Source: Stagnihabitans lacustris | GTDB lineage: Bacteria; Pseudomonadota; Alphaproteobacteria; Rhodobacterales; Rhodobacteraceae | Reading direction: 5' to 3' | DNA: 59,558 bases | NCBI RefSeq assembly: GCF_025950525.1 | Contig: NZ_JAPDGS010000013.1 | Span: 1-59,558 of the forward strand | Part shown: positions 1 to 7,617 of the stretch, in pieces | How positions within the stretch are numbered: the stretch's first letter is position 1 | How the letters are laid out: each line of letters begins with the position of its first letter | The notes under the pieces: generated by a model | The model's database searches: none | The model's input: the letters and a program-made list of their open reading frames with translations, nothing else | What the model was told of the DNA's origin: nothing | Translations under genes and position numbers: made by a program

Positions 1-77
1 GCACCGGGGGCCCGCGGCCTGGTCCGCGATCCTGCCCGGCCAGCCTGCACCCCAGGTGCTGGACCATGACCTGACGG
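1..77. repeat. Terminal direct repeat, left copy (circular-contig overlap)
   Basis: The first 77 bases are identical to the last 77 (59482-59558). A single frame is continuous across the join. I read this as an assembly overlap of a circular molecule, not a biological terminal repeat, so one copy should be removed. Confidence 0.95.
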
Positions 78-1282
78 TCGATGTCGCCGTGATCGGCGCG
101 GGCTTTGCCGGGCTTTCGGCGGCGCGGCGGTTGCGCCAGATCGACCCGCGGCTTCGCATTGCCGTGCTGGAGGCCGGCCGCATCGCCGAGGGTGCCGCGG
201 GGCGCAATTCGGGTTTCATGATCGACCTGCCGCATGAGCTGCAGTCCGAGGATTACGCGGGCAGCGACGACCGGGCGATGATCGCGCTGAACCGCCACGC
301 CCAGGCCTTTGCCGCGCAGGCGGTGCAGGACTATGGCATCCCGGCCGAGTTCTTTGACCGCTCGGGCAAGGTGAATGGCGCGGCCAGTGCCAAGGCGGAT
401 GCGCTGAACCGCAGTTATGCCCAGCACTTGGCCAGCATGGCCGAGGCCCATGAGCACTTGGACGCGCAGGCGATGGAGGCGCTGACCGGCAGTCGCCACT
501 ATGTCTCGGGGCTATACACGCCCGGCACGGTGATGCTGCAGCCGGCGGGCTATGCGCGCGGCTTTGCCGAGGGTCTGCGGGCGGCGGGCGTGGGGGTCTA
601 TGAGAATACGCCGGTGAGCGCAGTCACCCGGAAGGGCTCTTGGGAGCTGACAACGCCGAAGGGGCGGGTGACGGCGGGCAAGGTGATCTTTGCCAACAAC
701 GGCCAGCTGGAAAGCTTTGGCTTTGCGCGCGGCCGGCTGATGCATGTGTTTCTTTACGCCTCGATGACGGTCGATCTGGGCGCCCTTCCGGGTGCGCCGC
801 GCTGGGGGGTCACGCCGTCCGACCCGATGGGCACGACGATGCGGCGGATCGACGGGCCCTTGGGCGGCAACCGGATCATCACGCGGACCTGTGCGACCTA
901 TCAGCCCGGGATGGTGGCCTCGGAGGCCTCGATCCGCCGCACCGCCGCCGTCCATCGCCAGAAGTTCGACGCCCGCTTTCCCCATCTGAAAGGCGCCGCG
1001 ATGGAGTTCACCTGGGCCGGCCATCTGTGCCTGTCGCGCAACGGCGTGGCGGTGATGCGTGAACTTGAACCGGGGCTTTATGCGGCTTGCGTGCAGAACG
1101 GTTTGGGGACCGCGCGCGGGACGCTGACCGGCATCGGCGCGGCAGAGCTTGCGATGGGGGTGGACAGCGACATCACCCGGCATTTCCTGGCCGAGGCCGC
1201 GCCCTCAAAGCTGCCGCCCCTCGCGACGCTGGGGGCCAATGCCTATCTGCGCTACAAGGAATGGCGCGCCGGAAAGGACTAG
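1..1282 (+). CDS. FAD-dependent amine oxidoreductase, DAO/PuuB family (3' part; the gene begins at 59450)
   Basis: With the circle joined, the gene starts with the ATG at 59450 (ATGA overlap with the aldehyde dehydrogenase stop) and ends with TAG at 1280-1282, giving about 437 residues, the usual length for the family. An N-terminal Rossmann dinucleotide motif (VAVIGAGFAGLSAARR) precedes the GAAGRNSGF segment typical of gamma-glutamylputrescine oxidase-like FAD oxidases, and the C-terminal part carries the FAD-contacting region around NGLGTARG. The GTG at 56 is internal, not the start. It is the last gene of the GntR/DapA-like/ALDH operon, so oxidative deamination of an amine or amino acid to an aldehyde for the ALDH is the likely step. 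The substrate is unknown. Confidence 0.85.
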   Translation, partial: HRGPAAWSAILPGQPAPQVLDHDLTVDVAVIGAGFAGLSAARRLRQIDPRLRIAVLEAGRIAEGAAGRNSGFMIDLPHELQSEDYAGSDDRAMIALNRHAQAFAAQAVQDYGIPAEFFDRSGKVNGAASAKADALNRSYAQHLASMAEAHEHLDAQAMEALTGSRHYVSGLYTPGTVMLQPAGYARGFAEGLRAAGVGVYENTPVSAVTRKGSWELTTPKGRVTAGKVIFANNGQLESFGFARGRLMHVFLYASMTVDLGALPGAPRWGVTPSDPMGTTMRRIDGPLGGNRIITRTCATYQPGMVASEASIRRTAAVHRQKFDARFPHLKGAAMEFTWAGHLCLSRNGVAVMRELEPGLYAACVQNGLGTARGTLTGIGAAELAMGVDSDITRHFLAEAAPSKLPPLATLGANAYLRYKEWRAGKD

Positions 1283-1526
1283 GCCAACCCGCGGAGTTTT
1301 GCCGCAGCGGCCCCGGTTCGCAGCGTCAAGAGCGTCGATTTCCCCGCTCCAATGCGGTCGGGATGGTTGCCGTCCGAAAGCCTTGCGCCCCGTTCAAGGC
1401 GCGGGGGGCCAAGGCTGCGTGACCGATGTCCCCCCTGCGGTGATCGCAACCCGGCATGTGTCCTTGCACGCCATGGCGGTCAGGTTGATCCCGTGGCCGT
1501 CTGGATCACAGGTGACATAATCACAC
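1283..1526. other. Intergenic region between two convergent FAD-oxidase genes, with a parS-like half site
   Basis: About 244 bp without a convincing gene. Positions 1337-1347 read GATTTCCCCGC, exactly half of the 20-bp palindrome found in the parAB region. A minus-strand frame stays open from about 1560 down to a stop at 1394-1396 and has a protein-like composition (it includes DPDGHGINLTAMAC), but it lacks a start and matches no family I know, so it may be a gene remnant. No clear terminator hairpin was found. Confidence 0.4.
1337..1347 (+). promoter_or_regulatory. Half-palindrome matching the plasmid's parS-like element
   Basis: GATTTCCCCGC is identical to the left 11 bases of the 20-bp palindrome at 45386, 46593 and 47675. 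The right arm is absent (CCAATGCGG follows). It lies about 12-15 kb from the par region around the circle. It may be a degenerate ParB site or coincidence. Confidence 0.3.
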
Positions 1527-2762
1527 TTATCCGCCGCGAGTATCGGCCCAATCCCTCAGCTGGCTAAGCGGCAAAAGCATGTTGGGCGCCAGCCGCGACA
1601 GCGCATGAAGCGGCAGCGGCTTGGCCCTTTGCCGCGGGATCGCCAGGTCCCCCGCATCGCGCCCCGCGGCCCAGCTGGCCAGCTCTCTCCCCATGGCGGT
1701 CGACAGCGCAATCCCCCGCCCGTTGCAGGCAAAGCCCGCCAGCAGACCCGGGGCAAGTTCGACCACCCGCGGCAGGAAATCCGGCATGACCGAGGCAAGG
1801 CCCGACCAGGCGTGTTCCAGCGGCGGCAGGTCGGGCAGATCCAGCACCCGCATCAGGCGGCGGTGGATGGTCTGCGGCACGCGCCGATCCGCCCCCCAAG
1901 AGATCACATGCATCCCGCCGCTGATCAGCCGATTGGCCGCATCAAAGCGAAAGGTGAACAGGTTGCGCCGCGTGTCCGACACGCATTGACCCCCCGGCAA
2001 AAGCCGCTGGCGGATGGACAGGGGCAGGGGCTGCGTCGCCACCTGAAACACCCGCAGCGGAAAGAAGCTGCGGTCAAGGCCGGGCCACAGATGGCCATAG
2101 GCGTTGGTCGCAAGGACAACGCGGCGGGCCTGGACCTCTCCTTGGGCCGTGGTCGCGCGCCAGCCCGGGGCCAGGGCGGTCACGGCAGAGGTCTCATGGA
2201 TGCGCACCCCCGCCCGGATCGCGGCCTGGGCCAGCCCCCGCGCATAGGCCACCGGGTTCACGACCCCGCCAGAGCGGTCGATCCAACCGCCCTTCCAGCC
2301 CGGAACCCCTGTCATTTCGGTGACTTGCGCTTTGGTCAACAGCTCTGCGGGGCGACCAAGGGCGCTCCATTGCCTGACGCGCGAGGCCGCCCTTGCCAGC
2401 GCCGCATCGGAATGAGAGGGCTGAATCCACCCCGACTGAACCGCGTCGCAGGGGATGGCATGGCGGCGGATCAGGTCAAAGACCAGGTCCGCGCTGCCCG
2501 CCGCCATGTCCACCAGAGGGCGGTGGGTGATCTGCTCGGGATCGACCTTGGCGAAATTGGGCACGACGAAACCGGCGTTCCGGCCAGAGGCGCCATGGGC
2601 GATAAGGTGCGCCTCCAGCACGATGACCGAAAGCCCGGCCTCGGCGGCATGAAGCGCGGTCGAAAGCCCCGCAAAGCCGCCGCCGATGACCAGAAGATCG
2701 GCCTCTTGGCGCCCTTGCAAGGCGGGCAAAGGGGGCGCGGGGGTGGCGTGCCAGAGGCTCAT
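1527..2762 (-). CDS. FAD-dependent amine oxidoreductase, PuuB-like (DAO fold)
   Basis: A 411-residue protein when started at the ATG at 2762, which gives an ATGA overlap with the stop of the upstream permease. It has the dinucleotide-binding motif LLVIGGGFAGLST, the GASGRNAGF segment and DRSGGVVNPVAYARGL, all characteristic of gamma-glutamylputrescine oxidase/glycine-oxidase-like enzymes. It is the last gene of a minus-strand operon with the LIV-type importer components, which suggests that it oxidises the C-N bond of the imported substrate. A second PuuB-like oxidase ends at 1282, facing it, but the sequences differ widely and are not a recent duplication. Family assignment is firm; substrate is not. 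Confidence 0.85.
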   Translation of the reverse strand: MSLWHATPAPPLPALQGRQEADLLVIGGGFAGLSTALHAAEAGLSVIVLEAHLIAHGASGRNAGFVVPNFAKVDPEQITHRPLVDMAAGSADLVFDLIRRHAIPCDAVQSGWIQPSHSDAALARAASRVRQWSALGRPAELLTKAQVTEMTGVPGWKGGWIDRSGGVVNPVAYARGLAQAAIRAGVRIHETSAVTALAPGWRATTAQGEVQARRVVLATNAYGHLWPGLDRSFFPLRVFQVATQPLPLSIRQRLLPGGQCVSDTRRNLFTFRFDAANRLISGGMHVISWGADRRVPQTIHRRLMRVLDLPDLPPLEHAWSGLASVMPDFLPRVVELAPGLLAGFACNGRGIALSTAMGRELASWAAGRDAGDLAIPRQRAKPLPLHALSRLAPNMLLPLSQLRDWADTRGG

Positions 2763-3682
2763 TTGCGGGCCCCGAAAAAGCCCTGTGGCCGCCACAGCAG
2801 GATCAGGCACAGCATCACCCCGATGGCCACGATCTGCAAGGACGCGGCCCGCGCCTGCAGGTCTCCGGGCACCACGGCCGCGGTCAAGGCACCCGAGCCG
2901 ACCCAGATCGCCCAGACGACGACCGCGCCCAGCACCGCGCCCCGGTTGGACCCGGAGCCCCCCACCATCAGCATGGCCCAGACCTCAAAGGTCAGCGTCG
3001 GCAAGTAGTTGTCCGGCGCGATGAAGCCGATGAAATGCGCCTGAACCGCCCCGGCAAGCCCCATGATACCGCCCCCCACCGCGAAGGCCTGCACCCGGTA
3101 GGACTGCGCCGATTTCCCCAAAGCGATGGCCGCCCGCTCGTCTTCGCGCAGCGCCCGCAGCACGCGACCCCAGGGGCTGCGCGACAGCCGTTCCAGCGCC
3201 AGATAGACCGCCAAAGTCACCGCGACCACGACGCCCAGATTGGCGAAGTTGAACAGCACCGGGTCCGATTGCACGGAGGCGAAAGGGCGCGGGATGAAGG
3301 CCACGCCGAAGGGGCCTCCGGTCAGGCCTTGGGCGTTCAGCGCCACCAACTGCACGACGACGGCGACGCCAAAGGTCGTGATCGCCAGGTAATCCGACTT
3401 CAGCCGCAAGGTCGCATAGCCGGTGAACGCCGCCACTGCCCCGGCCACCAGGCTTGCGGCCAGCCAACCCGCCAGGATCGGCCAGTCGAAACCTCCCACC
3501 CGGTCCGCGGCATCCGGTGAGGTCAGCACCGCCGAGGTATAGGCCCCGACCGCAACAAACCCCGCAATGCCCACATTGAACAGCCCCGTCAGCCCCCATT
3601 GCAGGTTCAGCCCCAAGGCGATCAGCCCAAAGATCAGCGCAGTCGACAGGAAAAACGCGCCATAGCCCAGAAGGTCGATCAT
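2759..3682 (-). CDS. LIV-type ABC transporter permease (LivM family)
   Basis: A 307-residue multi-spanning membrane protein starting MIDLLGYG at 3682. Its features are those of the LivM branch: an early NLQWGLTGLFNVG helix, YATLRLKSDYLAITTFG, and the cytoplasmic EAA-like loop GRVLRALREDERAAIALGK that contacts the ATPases. Together with the LivH-type partner at 3679-4569 it forms the membrane channel of a branched-chain-amino-acid-type importer. Both ends overlap neighbouring genes by 4 bp, which indicates tight translational coupling. The associated oxidases suggest that the substrate is not a simple branched-chain amino acid. Confidence 0.9.
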   Translation of the reverse strand: MIDLLGYGAFFLSTALIFGLIALGLNLQWGLTGLFNVGIAGFVAVGAYTSAVLTSPDAADRVGGFDWPILAGWLAASLVAGAVAAFTGYATLRLKSDYLAITTFGVAVVVQLVALNAQGLTGGPFGVAFIPRPFASVQSDPVLFNFANLGVVVAVTLAVYLALERLSRSPWGRVLRALREDERAAIALGKSAQSYRVQAFAVGGGIMGLAGAVQAHFIGFIAPDNYLPTLTFEVWAMLMVGGSGSNRGAVLGAVVVWAIWVGSGALTAAVVPGDLQARAASLQIVAIGVMLCLILLWRPQGFFGARK

Positions 3683-4569
3683 CGCTCGGTCACTCCGAAA
3701 AGTCCGGTGGGGCGGATCAGCAGGACCCCCATCAGGATCACGAAAGCCACCGCCGCCCGCCACTCGGCGCCGATGAACTGCACGGCTGCGGCCTCGGATA
3801 GGCCGATGATCACCCCGGCCAGCACCGCGCCGGGGACCGACCCGATGCCACCGAGGATCGCCGCCGCAAAGATCGGCAGCAGCAGGCTAAGCCCCATCAG
3901 CGGCCTGATCTGCACCAGGACGCCGACCATGACGCCGCTGGCGCAAGCGAGGCTCGCCCCGATCACCCAGGTGGACCGCACGACGCGGTCTACGTCGATC
4001 CCCACGACACGGGCCAGCGCAGGGTTCTGCGCATAGGCCCGCATCTCGCGGCCGCGCTGCGTGCGGGTCATCATCAGATGCACCCCCACGACCAGGCACA
4101 GCGTCAGCACCAGCATCGCCACCTGATCCGCCGTGATCTTGACCCCAAACCCCACCGGCATCGCCATCTGGATCGACCGCGAGAAATAGGTGGGGCGCGA
4201 GGTGAAGATGAACTCCAACAGGCTGCGCAAGGCCATGCTGGCCCCGAAAGAGGCCATGACCACGATGATCGCCTGCCCCCTTGCCCGCAGCCTTGCAAAA
4301 AGCGCCCAGTCCAAGGCCAAAGCCATCCCCGAGGTCAGTCCCATGGCAACCATCAGCGCCAGGATCAGCGGCAGGCCAAAGGAGAACGGCCCGAGGGGCG
4401 TCGATCCCCCGATGAACCCCACCACGACCAGGGCCGCATAGGCGCCCCAGGCCATGAAGTCGCCATGGGCAAAGTTGGAAAACCGCAGGACCGAATAGGT
4501 CAGCGTGACGCCGATGGCGCCAAGCCCGACCGAGGCCCCCGCAATCAGCCCATCAAGCAGAAACTGCAT
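3679..4569 (-). CDS. LIV-type ABC transporter permease (LivH family)
   Basis: A 296-residue permease starting MQFLLDGL at 4569. It carries the LivH signature GAIGVTLTYSVLRFSNFAHGDFMAWGAY and the cytoplasmic loop GREMRAYAQNPALARVVGID followed by ILGGIGSVPGAVLAG. The start lies inside the end of the livF-like gene (17-bp overlap), so translation is coupled. It pairs with the LivM-type permease downstream. Confidence 0.9.
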   Translation of the reverse strand: MQFLLDGLIAGASVGLGAIGVTLTYSVLRFSNFAHGDFMAWGAYAALVVVGFIGGSTPLGPFSFGLPLILALMVAMGLTSGMALALDWALFARLRARGQAIIVVMASFGASMALRSLLEFIFTSRPTYFSRSIQMAMPVGFGVKITADQVAMLVLTLCLVVGVHLMMTRTQRGREMRAYAQNPALARVVGIDVDRVVRSTWVIGASLACASGVMVGVLVQIRPLMGLSLLLPIFAAAILGGIGSVPGAVLAGVIIGLSEAAAVQFIGAEWRAAVAFVILMGVLLIRPTGLFGVTER

Positions 4570-5281
4570 GGCCCTTGCTCCCCAAATAAAGCTCGGCAAT
4601 CAGCGGATTGTCCCACAGCGTCCGGGCCGGCCCCTCATGCGCCTCGCGGCCCTCGACCAGCACATAAGCGCGGTCGCCGATGGCCAAGGCGGCGCGGGCG
4701 TTCTGTTCGACCAGAACGATGGTGAGGCCGCGTTCGCGGATGGCTTGCAGGCCCTCGAACACCTGCCCCACCAGTTTCGGCGACAGCCCGGCCGAGGGTT
4801 CATCCAGCATCAGAACCCGCGGCCGCACCAGAAGCGCGCGCGCCACGGCCAGCATCTGGCGTTGGCCGCCCGAGAGGCTGCCGGCCATCAAGGCCCTTTG
4901 CCGGGCCAGGTCGGGGAAAGTCGCAAACATCTCGTCGATGCGGCCTGCGACCTCGTGCCGGTCAAGGATGCCACCACAAACGGCAAGGTTTTCCTGCACG
5001 GTCATCAGGGGGAATATGTTCTCCGTCTGCGGCACAAAGGCCAGCCCGCGCCGGATCATCTGATGGGCGGGCGTCGCGGTGATGTCCTGCCCATCCAGCA
5101 GGACTTGACCCGACGTCACCGGCACAAGCCCCGCGATGGCCTTGATAAAACTGGATTTCCCCGCGCCATTGGGGCCAAGGATCACCACGATCTCTCCGGC
5201 GCCGGCCTGCATCGAGGCGCCTTTGACGATGGGCAAGCCCGGCTCATACCCCGCCACAAGGTCCTTTACCTCAAGGATCAT
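4553..5281 (-). CDS. LIV-type ABC transporter ATP-binding protein (LivF family)
   Basis: A 242-residue ATPase with Walker A GPNGAGKSS, signature LSGGQRQMLAVARALL, Walker B VLMLDEPSAGLSP and the switch region IVLVEQNARAAL, the usual order and length for LivF. It powers the permease pair encoded just downstream. The start ATG at 5281 overlaps the stop of the LivG-type partner by 4 bp. Confidence 0.92.
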   Translation of the reverse strand: MILEVKDLVAGYEPGLPIVKGASMQAGAGEIVVILGPNGAGKSSFIKAIAGLVPVTSGQVLLDGQDITATPAHQMIRRGLAFVPQTENIFPLMTVQENLAVCGGILDRHEVAGRIDEMFATFPDLARQRALMAGSLSGGQRQMLAVARALLVRPRVLMLDEPSAGLSPKLVGQVFEGLQAIRERGLTIVLVEQNARAALAIGDRAYVLVEGREAHEGPARTLWDNPLIAELYLGSKGHAVSA

Positions 5282-6042
5282 GCGACACCTCCGAGATAGG
5301 CTTCGATCACCCGAGGCTCCTTCGCCACCTGATCGGGCCGGCCCTCATACAGCAACTTGCCCTGCGCCATGACCACGATCCGCCCGCACAGGCGCGAGAC
5401 CATGTCGATGTTGTGTTCGATCAGCACAAAGGTCACGCCGCCCGCGTTGATCTGACGGATGCGGTCGATCAGGACCTCTAGCAAAGCGGGGTTCACCCCG
5501 GCGGCGGGCTCGTCCAACAGGATGACCTTGGGGTCGGCCATCATCACCCGCGCCAGCTCCAAAAGCTTGCGTTGCCCGCCCGACAGAACCTGCGCCGGTT
5601 GATCGGCCAGCCGTGCCAGGGCGACCAACTCCAACAGCGCCATGGCCTTGTCGCGTGCCGCCCGTTCCTCGGCCGCCACCCGTCCGGGGGCGGTGAAATT
5701 GGCCCAGAAGCGCTCTCCGGTCTGGGATTGCCGAGCCAGAAGCACGTTGTCCAACAGGCTAAGCCCCGGAAACGGCCGCGGGATTTGAAACGTCCGCCCC
5801 ATGCCACCCGCCAAGCGCCGATGCGCGGGGGCCTGCGTCACATCTTGCCCGGCCAAGTGAATAGACCCCGACGTCGCCCGCACCGACCCCGCCAGCAAAT
5901 CGAACATCGTCGTCTTGCCCGCGCCATTGGGTCCGATCAGGCCCAGAACCTCGCCTTGGGCCACCGACAGCGACATCCCGTCCACCGCCGCCATCCCGCC
6001 AAAGCGTTTGGTCAAATTTCGCGCTTCCAGAACCGCCATCAT
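5278..6042 (-). CDS. LIV-type ABC transporter ATP-binding protein (LivG family)
   Basis: A 254-residue ATPase and the first gene of the minus-strand operon. It shows Walker A GPNGAGKTT, the LivG-specific GRTFQIPRPFPGLSLLDNV Q-loop region, signature LSGGQRKLLELARVMM, Walker B VILLDEPAAGVNP and the H-loop IEHNIDMV. Two adjacent ATGs (6042 and 6039) could start it; an AAGGGC lies just upstream. The 80-bp gap to the divergent GntR gene holds the inverted repeat at 6052-6078, so this operon is probably controlled by that regulator. Confidence 0.92.
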   Translation of the reverse strand: MMAVLEARNLTKRFGGMAAVDGMSLSVAQGEVLGLIGPNGAGKTTMFDLLAGSVRATSGSIHLAGQDVTQAPAHRRLAGGMGRTFQIPRPFPGLSLLDNVLLARQSQTGERFWANFTAPGRVAAEERAARDKAMALLELVALARLADQPAQVLSGGQRKLLELARVMMADPKVILLDEPAAGVNPALLEVLIDRIRQINAGGVTFVLIEHNIDMVSRLCGRIVVMAQGKLLYEGRPDQVAKEPRVIEAYLGGVA

Positions 6043-6051
6043 GCCCTTGAT

Positions 6052-6078
6052 CTGTGATCACACTTGATTTGATCACAG
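6052..6078. promoter_or_regulatory. Candidate GntR operator: CTGTGATCA-N9-TGATCACAG inverted repeat
   Basis: Perfect 9-bp arms at 6052-6060 and 6070-6078 flank a 9-bp spacer. The left arm also forms the 10-bp palindrome TGTGATCACA (6053-6062). It sits centrally in the divergent promoter region between the LIV operon (start 6042) and the GntR-family gene (start 6123). Position and symmetry support binding by a dimeric regulator, but no binding site for this protein is known to me. Confidence 0.65.
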
Positions 6079-6122
6079 TAGGAAGGTCTATTTCGACTTG
6101 GCAAGACGATTCGAGGGAAAGC

Positions 6123-6818
6123 ATGACAGAGGCGGTGGGATTGGCCCCGGTTGGCCGCGATACTGTGCAAGACCGGGTCTACAGTGAACTGCGCCGGGCG
6201 CTGATCGGCGGGCTGTTCTCTCCGGGGCAGGTGCTGACGATCCGGCAACTGGCCGATGCGCTGCTGACATCGACCATGCCCGTGCGGGAGGCGCTGGGGC
6301 GCCTGATCACCGAACAGGCGCTGGAGATCCTGCCCAACCGCCAAATCCGGGTCCCCCCGGTGACGCTGGCCCGGATCGAAGACCTGCTTCGGGCCCGTAT
6401 CCTGATCGAGGGCGAGGCGATGGCGCTCGCCGCCGCCCGCATGACCCCGCGCCACATCGCCAGCCTGCGGGCGATCCTGCTGGACTGGGAGGAGATGCGC
6501 GGCACCCAGGTTGACCGCGAAGTCACCCTGAACCACGCCTTCCACTTCGAGATCTACCGCGCCTGCGGGTCGACCGTCCTGATCCCGATGATCGAGAGCC
6601 TGTGGTTGCAGTCCGGCCCCCTGACCCGCGCCGCGATCTATGCCTTCTCGGAGGCGGGGGCGAATGACGCGGCGCGCTTCCACCATGACATCCTGCAGGC
6701 GTTGCAGGCGGGCGATGCCGCCACGGCCCGCGCGGCCTTGGTGGCCGATATCTCGCGCCCCTTCGCCTATCTGAAAGACAAGCTCGGCGCCGATGCCGCC
6801 GAAAAGGAGACGCCATGA
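6123..6818 (+). CDS. GntR-family transcriptional regulator (FadR/FCD type)
   Basis: A 231-residue protein started at the ATG at 6123, preceded by GAGGGAAAGC; an upstream in-frame ATG at 6054 would overlap the operator and is less likely. Residues about 18-80 form a winged helix (VYSELRRALIGGLFSPGQVLTIRQLADAL.. VREALGRLI). The remainder is an all-helical FCD ligand domain with the metal-binding-type histidines in NHAFHFEIYRACG and FHHDILQAL. It is divergent from the LIV operon and first in the operon with the DUF3830, TIGR04076-like, AKR and binding-protein genes, so it is their probable local regulator, responding to the substrate or an intermediate. Confidence 0.88.
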   Translation: MTEAVGLAPVGRDTVQDRVYSELRRALIGGLFSPGQVLTIRQLADALLTSTMPVREALGRLITEQALEILPNRQIRVPPVTLARIEDLLRARILIEGEAMALAAARMTPRHIASLRAILLDWEEMRGTQVDREVTLNHAFHFEIYRACGSTVLIPMIESLWLQSGPLTRAAIYAFSEAGANDAARFHHDILQALQAGDAATARAALVADISRPFAYLKDKLGADAAEKETP

Positions 6819-7282
6819 AACTGCGCCTGACTTGCGCCCCTGCGGGCCTCGATGTCCGCGCCGCCTTTCTGGGCGACAAGGCCCCGGCCAATGTGGCCTT
6901 TCTGCGCGATTACCTTGCGCAACCGCGTGTGGTCCCGGGGCTTCATGCCATGTGGACGGGACCCGAGATTTCCTGCCCGATCCCCTCGGGGCATCTGACC
7001 AACCCCGCGCCCCTGCCGCCGGAAAATGCGACCTTGCATCCTCAGCCCGGCGATATCGTCATGGCCTATGTGCCTGCCCGGGTCTGGGGCGGCAACCCGG
7101 ACCCGATCTATGACATCGGGGTGTTTTACGGCCCCGGCGCGCGGATGTTCTTTCCGATCGGCTGGCTGGCGGGGTCGGTGACGGCGCAGGTCCTGCCCGA
7201 GGACCGCGAGGCGCTGGCCGCCGCCTGCAACCGCATCCGCCGCCAGGGCGCCTGCGAAATCACCTTCAGCCTGGAGCCGTGA
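6815..7282 (+). CDS. DUF3830 family protein (cyclophilin-like fold)
   Basis: A 155-residue protein with no signal peptide. I recognise the DUF3830 pattern: GDIVMAYVPARVWGGNPDPIYDIGVFYGPGARMFFPIGWLAGSVTAQVL, a small beta-barrel family of unknown function predicted to have a cyclophilin-like fold. It overlaps the GntR stop by 4 bp and is followed with a TGATG overlap by the small protein at 7282, so the four genes are translationally coupled. Its place between a regulator, an aldo/keto reductase and a binding protein suggests an enzymatic or accessory role in the same pathway. That role is inference only. Confidence 0.75.
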   Translation: MKLRLTCAPAGLDVRAAFLGDKAPANVAFLRDYLAQPRVVPGLHAMWTGPEISCPIPSGHLTNPAPLPPENATLHPQPGDIVMAYVPARVWGGNPDPIYDIGVFYGPGARMFFPIGWLAGSVTAQVLPEDREALAAACNRIRRQGACEITFSLEP

Positions 7283-7617
7283 TGGACAATTTTGACCTTT
7301 ACGACCTGCGGGTCGAGATCGTGGCCCCCGAGGGGGCAAAGATCTATTGCGGCAAGCCCGGCGACTGGTTCGAACTGCGCGGCGAACAACTGCACCTGCC
7401 GCCCGGCCAAAGCTTTTCGATCTATTCGCTGTCGGCCATCCTGCCCTTGTTGCCGGCCAAACAGCGCGCCACCCATCCGAACGACTGGATGAGCACCGAT
7501 GCCGAGGTCGCCTGCCCCGACCCGCATTGCCCCTCTCGTCTGCGGATCACGCGCATCGGCAAGCGCAGCTTCTCCCACGCCGACACCACCGCCGTGCCAC
7601 TCCCGGAGCCGAAATGA
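7282..7617 (+). CDS. Small conserved protein, TIGR04076-like
   Basis: A 111-residue soluble protein starting at the ATG at 7282; a GTG sits directly before it. It has several conserved-looking Cys residues (IYCGKPGDWFEL; EVACPDPHCPSRLRI) and a middle GQSFSIYSLSAILPLLPAKQR. The arrangement resembles the TIGR04076 group of small uncharacterised proteins, though I am not certain of the family. The CPDPHC pair could bind a metal. It is coupled to DUF3830 upstream and the aldo/keto reductase downstream by short overlaps, so it probably works in the same pathway. Confidence 0.6.
   Translation: MDNFDLYDLRVEIVAPEGAKIYCGKPGDWFELRGEQLHLPPGQSFSIYSLSAILPLLPAKQRATHPNDWMSTDAEVACPDPHCPSRLRITRIGKRSFSHADTTAVPLPEPK

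Noticed and set aside
1..77. Terminal direct repeat as a phage or integrative-element end
   Set aside because: No integrase, terminase or phage genes; the length of exactly 77 and the continuous gene across the ends fit an assembly overlap.
1394..1560. A minus-strand partial gene downstream of the PuuB-like oxidase
   Set aside because: The frame has protein-like composition but no start and no recognised family. It was kept only as a comment on the intergenic region.
1605..3008. A long plus-strand open frame (467 residues)
   Set aside because: It lies antisense to the PuuB-like oxidase and LivM genes, is rich in Arg, Gly and Pro, and shows no domain. It is a high-GC shadow.
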